Positions 56,798-64,000 of a DNA stretch of 64,000 nucleotides are shown piece after piece. The stretch comes from Henriciella barbarensis (GTDB taxonomy: Bacteria > Pseudomonadota > Alphaproteobacteria > Caulobacterales > Hyphomonadaceae). Each line of letters starts with the position of its first letter. Position 1 is the first letter of the stretch. Position numbers and translations under genes: made by a program. The stretch covers positions 744,001-808,000 of the forward strand of contig NZ_QWGB01000005.1 of the NCBI RefSeq assembly GCF_003576345.1, given 5' to 3'. The notes below the pieces were generated by a model, which did no database searches, was not told the DNA's origin, and saw only the letters and a program-made list of their open reading frames with translations.

Positions 56798-57242
56798 CGC
56801 CCTTAGAGCATCACGCAAATTCAGAAATCGTACATCGGGTAAGCCGGTAAGTCGCCCGCGCACCGAGAGCCACGCTATAGGAGAAATAGCTGGCGGTATC
56901 GCATTCACATCTTGCCAGCTGCTTGGGCGGGGGGCTTCGCTATTTTGCGACGCCTTACCTTTAAACCGGCTTCATATCCTTTCTGTGCGTTTCCTCAGTT
57001 CAAGAATTGCAGGGGGGACGAAAATGTTGGGAAGCTTGCTGTGCGCTACCGGTGCCTTTCCAAGGCGCAATCGCTAACTCAGTTTTCTCGCGCGCGTGCG
57101 CAAGGATGCAGCTAACTCAAAGATTGATACTTGATGCGGCAGGCTGAATGGCCTTCGATGCGCCTTCAGGGATGGATTCGATTATGACCGATTTTGCGCA
57201 CGGGCGGCGGCTGCAAGCCAGGCTCACGATGGACATTCAGTA
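56798..57242. other. 445-base gap before the restriction system
   Basis: No convincing gene. Frames here are short and lack family features. It contains GCTAACTCA twice (57073-57081 and 57111-57119), 38 bases apart, and a 19-codon open frame at 57184. It probably holds the promoter and control region of the mod-res operon. Confidence 0.6.
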
Positions 57243-57243
57243 G
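57184..57243 (+). CDS. Possible 19-residue leader peptide of mod
   Basis: ATG at 57184, preceded by GGGATGG, opens MTDFAHGRRLQARLTMDIQ and stops with TAG at 57241-57243. That TAG overlaps the GTG start of mod (TAGTG). Stop-start overlap would allow coupled initiation. No other evidence. Confidence 0.25.
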   Translation: MTDFAHGRRLQARLTMDIQ

Positions 57244-59375
57244 TGTCGCGGCTGACCGATCTGATAGCCCAAGCGAAGGCAAAGGATGCTGACCTAGGGC
57301 GCGAGCTTGAACGCGAGTTCAAGACGCTCGCCTCGCGGCGGTCATTCGGTCTGAATTTTGAGCGTCACCGGCCTGAAAGCGTTGAGTTGCCGGGGCGCCC
57401 GATCAGACGTGGCGACAAGGTGCGCGTGCTGCCTAAGCGTGGCGATACGTCGAAGGGCGATCAGCACCTCTGGAGGGTCAACCGAATACAGCGCGCCGAT
57501 GGTGCTCGTCTGGCGCATCTGACTGCTTTTGATGGGCAGGACGACGAAACGCTGATTGTCGATGCGGCCGATCTGGTCGTGGTCGCAGAGTTTCGCGATT
57601 ACATCTACCCGGGGCTGGTCAGCACGGGCAAGGTGGAGCGCGGCGGCGAGAAGCCGTTTCACACCGTTATCAACGGCGAAAATTTTCATGCGCTGGAAGC
57701 GCTGACCTATACGCATCGCGGCAAGATCGACGCGATCTACATTGATCCGCCCTACAATACTGGCGCCAAGGACTGGAAATACAACAACGATTACGTCGAA
57801 GGCGATGACCTCTACCGCCATTCCAAATGGCTCGCCTTCATGGAACGCCGGCTCTTGGTCGCGCGGGAACTCCTGAACCCGGAAAATTCGGTTCTGATCG
57901 TGACAATTGATGAGAAGGAGTACTTGCGGTTGGGTCTGTTGCTGGAGCAGACCTTTCCGGAAGCCAGGATGCAAATGATAAGCGCATCCATAAACCCTGC
58001 CGCTGTGGCGCGCGCGGGATACTTTGGACGCTCCGACGAATACTACTTCGTGCTGATGATAGGCAATGCGGGAGTTGAGCCACTCAGTTTAGGTGAAGAA
58101 TGGATAACGACAAAAGGCAGAACACATACTGGAGAAATCCGATGGGACTTACTTAGAAAATCAGGTTCGAGCCCAACCCGAGATGGGCACCCGGAGACGT
58201 TTTACCCATTTTTCCTCACCGCTGACGGTAAGCGATTTCACAGTGTAGGCGAGCCAATAGGCGTAGGCGCCGACCGTAACGCTACCGTGGCCCCTGAGGG
58301 TACAATTGCTGTGTGGCCGATTAGGCAAGATGGTTCAGAAGGCAGATGGAGACTAAAACCTGCAACTGCTCGACGAGTGCTTGAAGAGGGAGGCTTGAAG
58401 ATTGGGGCGCTCAAGGGCGAAACGACTCCCATCTACTACTTAGCAACAGGTGAACGCCAGAAGATCACGGATGGCACGTACGAGGTGCTAGGACGCCGTG
58501 AAGATGGTTCTGTTGTAACGTCTACATTGGATACCACTAACCGGGTTACCGTGCCTGGCAGCCAATGGCGGATTGGTTCGCATGACGCCACACAATACGG
58601 AACCAGACTCCTCATCAAGTTTCTACCGGATCGTCGGTTTCCATTCCCGAAGTCGCTATTCGCCGTTGAAGATGTCTTGCGTTTTTTTGTTTCAGCGAAG
58701 TCGAACGCCATCGTTTTGGACTTCTTCTCTGGTTCAGGCACAACAGCCCACGCTGTCATGCGCCTGAACAAGCAGGACGGGGGGCGGCGGCAATGCATCT
58801 CCGTCACCAACAATGAAGTTGCCGCCGATGAACAGAAAGCCCTTTGCGAAGCTGGCCTTCGCCCCGGCGACACCGACTGGGAGAAATGGGGCATCTGCGA
58901 CCATATCACCAAGCCACGAATCGCGGCGGCGATCACTGGCAAGACGCCGGATGGCAAACCGATCAAGGGCGATTACAAGTTCACTGACGAATTTCCGATG
59001 GCAGACGGCTTTGAAGAGAATGCCGAGTTTTTCACGCTGACCTATGAAACGCCCGTCTCTGTCAGCCATAACAAGGCTTTCGCCCGCATTGCGCCGCTCC
59101 TCTGGATGAAGGCCGGCAGCGAGGGACGGCGGATCGAGGCGCTGCCTCAAGCTGGTTGGGACGTTGCCGACACCTATGGCCTTTTGACCGACCTAGATCA
59201 GGCCGACGCTTATTGCGCGGTGATCAAGGACAACGGGACGATCCGCATCGCCTATATCGTCACCGATGACGAGCGCCGGTTCCAAGCCGTCGCACAAGAC
59301 CTGCCCGATGGCGTTGAACCTGTCCGGCTTTACGAATCCTACCTCACTAATTTCCGCTTCTCGATGGGGCGCTAG
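57243..59375 (+). CDS. Type III restriction-modification DNA methyltransferase (Mod)
   Basis: A 710-residue beta-class adenine-type methyltransferase. The catalytic DPPY is at residue 168 (IYIDPPYNTGAKDW) and the SAM-binding VLDFFSGSGTT near 493, in the beta-class order with the target-recognition region between them. The GTG start at 57243 overlaps a small upstream stop. The middle (about 57965-58650) uses more AT-rich codons than both flanks, as if its recognition region had been replaced. The res gene follows three bases after the stop. Confidence 0.9.
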   Translation: MSRLTDLIAQAKAKDADLGRELEREFKTLASRRSFGLNFERHRPESVELPGRPIRRGDKVRVLPKRGDTSKGDQHLWRVNRIQRADGARLAHLTAFDGQDDETLIVDAADLVVVAEFRDYIYPGLVSTGKVERGGEKPFHTVINGENFHALEALTYTHRGKIDAIYIDPPYNTGAKDWKYNNDYVEGDDLYRHSKWLAFMERRLLVARELLNPENSVLIVTIDEKEYLRLGLLLEQTFPEARMQMISASINPAAVARAGYFGRSDEYYFVLMIGNAGVEPLSLGEEWITTKGRTHTGEIRWDLLRKSGSSPTRDGHPETFYPFFLTADGKRFHSVGEPIGVGADRNATVAPEGTIAVWPIRQDGSEGRWRLKPATARRVLEEGGLKIGALKGETTPIYYLATGERQKITDGTYEVLGRREDGSVVTSTLDTTNRVTVPGSQWRIGSHDATQYGTRLLIKFLPDRRFPFPKSLFAVEDVLRFFVSAKSNAIVLDFFSGSGTTAHAVMRLNKQDGGRRQCISVTNNEVAADEQKALCEAGLRPGDTDWEKWGICDHITKPRIAAAITGKTPDGKPIKGDYKFTDEFPMADGFEENAEFFTLTYETPVSVSHNKAFARIAPLLWMKAGSEGRRIEALPQAGWDVADTYGLLTDLDQADAYCAVIKDNGTIRIAYIVTDDERRFQAVAQDLPDGVEPVRLYESYLTNFRFSMGR

Positions 59376-59378
59376 GTC

Positions 59379-61964
59379 ATGAAATTTACGCTCAAGGATT
59401 ATCAGGAAGACGCAGTCGCCGATGTGCTGGTCAATCTGCGCAAGGCGCGCAAGCGCTGGCATGAAGACCGGGACAAGCAGGCTTTCTCCCTGACGGCGAC
59501 AACGGGCGCGGGCAAGACGGTCATGGCTGCGGCAGTCATCGAAGCACTGTTCCACGGCAGCGCCGATTTCGAGTTCGAGCCTGACCGGGGCGCGGTCGTG
59601 ATCTGGTTCAGCGATGATCCGTCCCTTAATGAACAGTCCAAATACAGGCTGATGGAGGCGTCCGACAAGCTGACGGTTTCCGATCTCGTCACAGTCGAGA
59701 GTAGCTTCGGGCGTGAACGGTTCGAGCCTGGCAAGGTGTATTTCCTGAACACGCAGAAGCTGTCGAAAAACAGCCTGCTGGTGCGCGGGCATGATGACGA
59801 TGAAGACGCCATTGTAACCGATGACGGGCGGCGGCTGCTGCCCGATGCGCGGTCTCATACGATCTGGGACACGATCCAGAATACGATCGAAGACCCGGAC
59901 CTGACGCTCTATCTCGTTTTGGACGAGGCGCATCGCGGCATGCGTGGAACTGCTAGCGGCCGCCAGACCATCGTGACGCGCCTGATCGGCGGTCAGGGCC
60001 GCGTGCCAGGTATCCCGATTGTCTGGGGCATTTCCGCGACCGTGGAGCGCTTTGACACTGCGATCCGGGATATTCCCGGCCTTTCCACTTTGCCCAATGT
60101 CGTTGTGGATTCAAAGAAGGTGCAGGATTCCGGCCTTCTGAAGGACACGATCAATCTCGATGTGCCGGAAGAGACAGGCGACTTCTCGACCGTTCTGCTG
60201 CGGCGAGGCACTGCGAAGCTGCGTGAGATTTCGAAAGCCTGGGCTGACTATGCGAAGCTGCAGGACGTTCACAAACCGGTTCAGCCGCTGATGGTGCTAC
60301 AAGTGCCCAATAACCCCGATCATGATGAAATCGGGCTTTGGCTACAGACGATCTTTCAGGAGTGGCCGGAGATTGTTCCATCCAGCATTGCGAACGTGTT
60401 TGGGGAGCACAGAAATGAGAGTTTCGGGCCATACGCTGCGCCTTACATTGCGCCGGAACGGGTGCAGGACGCCGATTGGGTGCGCATCCTGATTGCCAAG
60501 GATGCGATCAGTACGGGTTGGGACTGCCCACGTGCAGAAGTCATGGTTTCATTTCGTGCAGCGTCTGATGAGACGCATATCACCCAATTGCTAGGACGGA
60601 TGGTCCGGACGCCTATGGCGCGCCGGATACCGGGGAATGAATTGCTAAACTCAGTGGCTTGCCTATTGCCGCACTTCAACCGGAAGACGGTCGAGCGGGT
60701 GGTTGATTTGCTGATCAATGGGGGCGAGCTAGGCGGAGATGGCACCGGCCGCCGTGTGCTGATCAATCCTGTCGAAATGCTGCCCAATCCGGATGTGCCG
60801 GAGGCTGTCTGGGAGAAACTAGAGGCGCTGCCGTCTCAATCCCTGCCCAAGCGACAAGCCAAGCCGGTCAAGCGCCTGACGATCCTAGCGCATCGATTGG
60901 CTGTTGATGGTCTTCTGGCGGATGCAGGCAAAGAAGCTCACCGCCGCATGCACAAGGTTCTGGACGGACTTGCTGTGACATACAGTGACGAAATCAGGGA
61001 AGCGCGCGAATCCGTCCTGCAGGTGGAGGGGGCAACACTTGTTGCGGACGTTCACACGCAAAAGCGCAGCTTTAACGATTTTGTCGAGGATGCTGACTTT
61101 GCCGTGATCGAGGATGCCTATAGACGGGCCGGCCGTGCAATCTCTCCTGACCTAGCCAAGACTTACAGCGAACATCTGGCGGCGAAAAATGAAGACGCTG
61201 AAGACGATGAAGACGCCCTGATCGAAGCGCACACAGATGTTGCCGCATTGGGCCTTGTGCCGGACATCAAGGACAAGCTCGACGCAGCGGCCGACGAACT
61301 GGCGAAACAGTGGCTGACGCAACACCGTGTCGCGATAAAGAGTCTGAAAGATGACAGGCAGGAGGCGTACAGGGACATTCGCGCGATGAGTACCGATCCG
61401 CTAGACATCGACTTGGTGCGCCCAAAAGTCTGGCAGCAGCAAACGAGGGCAAAAAACCCGGACGGTCAAACTGTTGATCTTCCGCGATATGAAAAACATC
61501 TCATATGCGATTCTGACGGAATGTTCCCCGATGACTTAAATCCGGATGAAATCGCCGTCCTGAAGGCGGAAATGAAGCGGCCGGGATTCAAAGCCTGGTA
61601 TCGCAACCCGCCTGGAACCAGTCAGGAGTCGCTGGGCATTTCCTACGAGCTTGACGGAGCAATTAAGATCGTTCGGCCGGACTTCATTTGCTTTTCCGAG
61701 ATCGCTGACGGAACAATCGTAGCTGATGTTGTAGACCCGCACGGCACGCATCTTAGCGATGCCTTGCCAAAGCTGCAGGGTCTCGCGAATTACGCTGCGA
61801 AGCATTCGGGTGTTTATCGGCGAATCGACTCGATAGCCAAAATGCCTAGTGGCCAGTTCAAGGTGCTGGACATGACAGAACCAAGCGTAAGAGAGGCTGT
61901 TTTGAAGGCCTCGTCTGCGGCGGCGGTATTTGAGAGCGCCGCTGCAACGCACTTTACGAGCTAA
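59379..61964 (+). CDS. Type III-like restriction endonuclease (Res)
   Basis: An 861-residue helicase-nuclease. Walker A TATTGAGKT has Lys46, and motif II is DEAH at residue 182 (VLDEAHRGMRG). Later SF2 motifs follow (STGWDCPRAEVMVSF and QLLGRMVRTP). The C-terminal part after about 715 carries the presumed nuclease core: RPDFICF near 768, then ADVVDPHGTHLSDALPK at 782. The expected Lys of a PD-(D/E)xK site is not obvious. It acts with Mod to cut unmodified phage DNA. Confidence 0.85.
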   Translation: MKFTLKDYQEDAVADVLVNLRKARKRWHEDRDKQAFSLTATTGAGKTVMAAAVIEALFHGSADFEFEPDRGAVVIWFSDDPSLNEQSKYRLMEASDKLTVSDLVTVESSFGRERFEPGKVYFLNTQKLSKNSLLVRGHDDDEDAIVTDDGRRLLPDARSHTIWDTIQNTIEDPDLTLYLVLDEAHRGMRGTASGRQTIVTRLIGGQGRVPGIPIVWGISATVERFDTAIRDIPGLSTLPNVVVDSKKVQDSGLLKDTINLDVPEETGDFSTVLLRRGTAKLREISKAWADYAKLQDVHKPVQPLMVLQVPNNPDHDEIGLWLQTIFQEWPEIVPSSIANVFGEHRNESFGPYAAPYIAPERVQDADWVRILIAKDAISTGWDCPRAEVMVSFRAASDETHITQLLGRMVRTPMARRIPGNELLNSVACLLPHFNRKTVERVVDLLINGGELGGDGTGRRVLINPVEMLPNPDVPEAVWEKLEALPSQSLPKRQAKPVKRLTILAHRLAVDGLLADAGKEAHRRMHKVLDGLAVTYSDEIREARESVLQVEGATLVADVHTQKRSFNDFVEDADFAVIEDAYRRAGRAISPDLAKTYSEHLAAKNEDAEDDEDALIEAHTDVAALGLVPDIKDKLDAAADELAKQWLTQHRVAIKSLKDDRQEAYRDIRAMSTDPLDIDLVRPKVWQQQTRAKNPDGQTVDLPRYEKHLICDSDGMFPDDLNPDEIAVLKAEMKRPGFKAWYRNPPGTSQESLGISYELDGAIKIVRPDFICFSEIADGTIVADVVDPHGTHLSDALPKLQGLANYAAKHSGVYRRIDSIAKMPSGQFKVLDMTEPSVREAVLKASSAAAVFESAAATHFTS

Positions 61965-62134
61965 GCAAGCTTGTAGATTTGCGGGTATCGAGACGGCGTA
62001 ATTTATAAATATTCAAAATTTTCAAGTGATTGATGAGCCAATTGGGTGCCTCTCCTGCCCTTGATCTGCTAGCTCATTCGGGACCGTGCTGACTAGCTTG
62101 AATGTTCACCTGCATTCCGATGGACATTAGACGT

Positions 62135-63307
62135 CTACTCATTACCGGCGACGAAACGAGACCATTCATCATACAACGGCTTCCTCTGATCGAAATAATC
62201 TGTACGGCGGTAAGCGCGCTCAACGGCCCCACCGACGGTATGCTGAACCATAGTCTCTTTCACCTCAAAACTGGCGTCCGTTTGATCCTCTAACCAAACA
62301 CGCAGGCTTGTGCGAAATCCATGTGGTCGGGCCTTTAGCCCTTTGCGTTCCATCATTCGGCTAAGCGTCGCATCGCTCATTACGCCTTTGCGCATCGAAG
62401 GGAACAGAAAACCATCTCGGGCGAACGGCTTCGCAAGCTCGATTACCCGCGCGGCTTCATCCGAGAGATAGCAACGGAAAGCTTCGGTGGCGTCCTTCTT
62501 TCCCTTCAATAATTCTGATGGTGTCGTCCAGATCCGTCCTTCGATGTGTTGTAAGCGCAGAAAGCGAACCGGTTTCACTCTATGACCGGTAAGTATCAAA
62601 AGTCTCATGGCCAAGTTGGCGACTGTCGGTTCCTGCAAACTCGCATAAAAGTCGGGCACGTCCTGCCAAGCCATAGCCTCTATGTGAGTCGGCCTGTGAC
62701 GCTGCCTGCCAAGCAGCGCTTTCGCCTTGCTCGTTGCTTGAATATCGACTTCTAGCCCGAGCGCGGCAGCGTGCTTCAATACCAATCCAAGCCTATTGAT
62801 GGCCTTCTGCGCGGTGACAGCTTTCGTGTGCCAGATCGGCCCAAGCGTCTCTTGGATAAGACGTTGATCGATGGCGGAAACTGGATAGGCGCCCAGTTTT
62901 GGCAAGACGTGAAGTTGTAGCGGGGAGAACCATCTACCCGCTTTGCCATCATCCCGAAGTTCCGCCTTCCTCGCTTCGAAAGCTTCGGCCGCTATCTTTT
63001 CTAGCGAGTTGTCTTGTCTGAGCGTATCGCGCCGCTGCTTATCTCTCTGAATGATTGGGTCTTGTCCGACCCGAACTAAACTTCGCGCCGCATCTGCAGC
63101 TTCACGCGCCTGCTGCAATGATACGTCGCTGAGTGATCCCAACCCCATCTCTCTGCGCTTGCCTGCTATCGAGAAGCGATAGAACCATTTTGCTCGTGCA
63201 TCGCTGACGACGTGTAGCCATAAGCCACCTCCGTCATTGTGCTTGCCGATCGGCGCCGACCTCACAAATGCTGCTGATAGCTTACTTCTTGCACGCTTGG
63301 AAACCAA
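62135..63307 (-). CDS. Tyrosine integrase of the element
   Basis: A 390-residue P4-type integrase. An N-terminal arm-binding domain (KHNDGGGLWLHVV, then REMGLGSLSDVSLQQAREAA) is followed by the catalytic domain with Arg in LTGHRVKPVR, Lys in LLKGKKDAT, HGFR, QHTVGGAVERAYRR, and Tyr in RRTDYFDQR. The start is TTG at 63307, seven bases after AAAGGTGG. That ribosome site belongs to a repeated motif. It reads towards the interior from beside attR and would integrate at the tRNA-Thr gene. Confidence 0.9.
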   Translation of the reverse strand: MVSKRARSKLSAAFVRSAPIGKHNDGGGLWLHVVSDARAKWFYRFSIAGKRREMGLGSLSDVSLQQAREAADAARSLVRVGQDPIIQRDKQRRDTLRQDNSLEKIAAEAFEARKAELRDDGKAGRWFSPLQLHVLPKLGAYPVSAIDQRLIQETLGPIWHTKAVTAQKAINRLGLVLKHAAALGLEVDIQATSKAKALLGRQRHRPTHIEAMAWQDVPDFYASLQEPTVANLAMRLLILTGHRVKPVRFLRLQHIEGRIWTTPSELLKGKKDATEAFRCYLSDEAARVIELAKPFARDGFLFPSMRKGVMSDATLSRMMERKGLKARPHGFRTSLRVWLEDQTDASFEVKETMVQHTVGGAVERAYRRTDYFDQRKPLYDEWSRFVAGNE

Positions 63308-63312
63308 GTTTG

Positions 63313-63335
63313 GACCACCTTTCAGACCACCTTTC
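63313..63335 (-). repeat. Tandem GACCACCTTTC repeats before the integrase
   Basis: GACCACCTTTC occurs at 63313-63323 and 63325-63335, 12 bases apart. The near copy GACCACCTTC lies at 53210-53219 near attL. Candidate arm-type binding sites for the integrase; the first also forms its ribosome site on the minus strand. Confidence 0.45.
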
Positions 63336-63442
63336 TATACTGGACCTTACCGGATTAAGCCAGACCACATCACCCATCGGAATATTGAAATAATTATAAT
63401 ATATCACCCCTCTAAGTCGCATCCGGACTTAGTCGAACCGAA

Positions 63443-63471
63443 GTTCAAGTCACCTAGGCGGCACCATTTTT
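63443..63471 (+). repeat. attR: 29-bp direct repeat
   Basis: An exact copy of 53131-53159, the tRNA-Thr 3' end plus five Ts. It marks the right end of the integrated element and is followed by chromosomal sequence. Confidence 0.93.
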
Positions 63472-63492
63472 CACCAATTTGACTTCGTCAAA

Positions 63493-63517
63493 AATTTTGG
63501 TCCGGGGGACCAAAATT
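63493..63517 (-). terminator. Perfect inverted repeat, probable terminator of the GtrA gene
   Basis: AATTTTGGTCC (63493-63503) and GGACCAAAATT (63507-63517) form an 11-pair stem with a GGG loop. On the minus strand it runs into TTTTT, so it may end the GtrA transcript. Confidence 0.55.
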
Positions 63518-63607
63518 AGGTGAAAAGTGCCCGGCAGGGGCCTTCGATTCTTCATCGCTTCGCTCGTCACATGGATTGCGCTCGAGGCTGCGAGAAAACT
63601 GGCGTTT

Positions 63608-64000
63608 TCAGTCGGCATCGTTCGCAGGCTTGAAGACCACAAGCGATAGCACGACGAACGAATAGACCGCCGCCACGCCGACAGTAAACAGCACTGAGAG
63701 GAGCTCTGGCCAACCGAGGATCGTCGCAAACACTGGATAGATCGATATCTGCAACAGGTAGGTCGACGCATACAGCAGCGTGTAGAGGATAAGCGAGCGA
63801 ACGATGGCCGCGTTGCTTCTGAAGACGAAAGAACGCTGCAGGTAGAAGTTCAGCAGAAGGCTACCGACCGTTGTCACCGCGAACGCGATCTCATGCGCGA
63901 CGCCCAGCTTTCTCTGGATGTAGACGATGGCCGCCGCGAACAAATTCATGGAAGCGCCAACCACAATGTACCGGATCAGCGCACCGCTGGTCGGCGATGA
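63608..64000 (-). CDS. GtrA-family membrane protein, N-terminus cut by window edge
   Basis: The frame is open from the right edge, beginning SSPTSGALIRYIVVGASMNL, and gives 130 residues. It has four hydrophobic helices, the layout of the GtrA family linked to lipid-sugar flipping or O-antigen glucosylation. Only the first residues are missing. It lies just outside the integrated element, so it was the original neighbour of the tRNA. Confidence 0.85.
   Translation of the reverse strand, partial: SSPTSGALIRYIVVGASMNLFAAAIVYIQRKLGVAHEIAFAVTTVGSLLLNFYLQRSFVFRSNAAIVRSLILYTLLYASTYLLQISIYPVFATILGWPELLSVLFTVGVAAVYSFVVLSLVVFKPANDAD

Noticed and set aside
56769-57077. Possible 102-codon gene before the restriction system
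   Set aside because: No ribosome site, no family, irregular composition, and it overlaps the end of the GIY-YIG gene.

Overview
The window is a GC-rich chromosome segment from an alphaproteobacterium, most likely of the Hyphomonadaceae/Caulobacterales type. The signs are a ChpT phosphotransferase with GANTC sites at its promoter, a CarD regulator, a seven-iron ferredoxin, an RpoH sigma-32, an UrcA-family protein, an Oar-type TonB-dependent receptor, and a Mic60-like gene between hemD and hemY. Genes are densely packed on both strands, with many 4-nt overlaps and many GGAG-type ribosome binding sites.

Region 1 (1-13.3 kb) is mixed metabolism: putA (cut by the left edge), a glycosyltransferase overlapping an APH-like kinase, an orphan pstS with a candidate Pho box, murI, a helix-hairpin-helix protein, a zinc metallopeptidase followed by a disulphide oxidoreductase that has no standard start codon, and the aguA-aguB pair (agmatine to putrescine). 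Region 2 (13.3-18.4 kb) holds a large TonB-dependent receptor and a GT39 glycosyltransferase.

Region 3 (18.4-26.9 kb) is an RNA, redox and stress block: SUV3-like helicase, S4 RNA-binding protein (apparent ATA start), TerB-like protein, fdxA, carD, rpoH and clpB. It is followed by a decayed S9 peptidase, an UrcA protein and an M23 peptidase. Region 4 (30-38.4 kb) carries a ydbH-ynbE-ydbL envelope operon, chpT with a single-domain response regulator and cheR, a membrane protein with its likely regulator, and a beta/gamma-crystallin protein.

Region 5 (38.4-53.0 kb) is core housekeeping: rimM, a glycosyltransferase, a GST-like protein, hsp20 (with a sigma-32-like promoter and a ROSE-type RNA thermometer), a lipoprotein methyltransferase, a 2OG oxygenase, ppa, a LysE exporter, a carbonic anhydrase, a TetR regulator, tsaD, a GH5 lipoprotein, and hemC-hemD-mic60-hemY.

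Region 6 (53.1-63.5 kb) is an integrated element of about 10.3 kb in the 3' end of a tRNA-Thr(CGU) gene, bounded by 29-bp direct repeats. It carries small unknown genes, an AlpA regulator, a winged-helix protein, a zinc-ribbon MGGYGSGR protein, a GIY-YIG nuclease, a type III-like Mod/Res restriction system with a probably exchanged specificity region, and a tyrosine integrase beside the right end. A partial GtrA-family gene lies beyond it.

No wholly new multi-gene system could be proven. The strongest unusual signals are the two non-standard start codons (CTG and ATA), the heat-shock double control of hsp20, and the defence element. Functions are assigned from recognisable motifs only; no searches were run.
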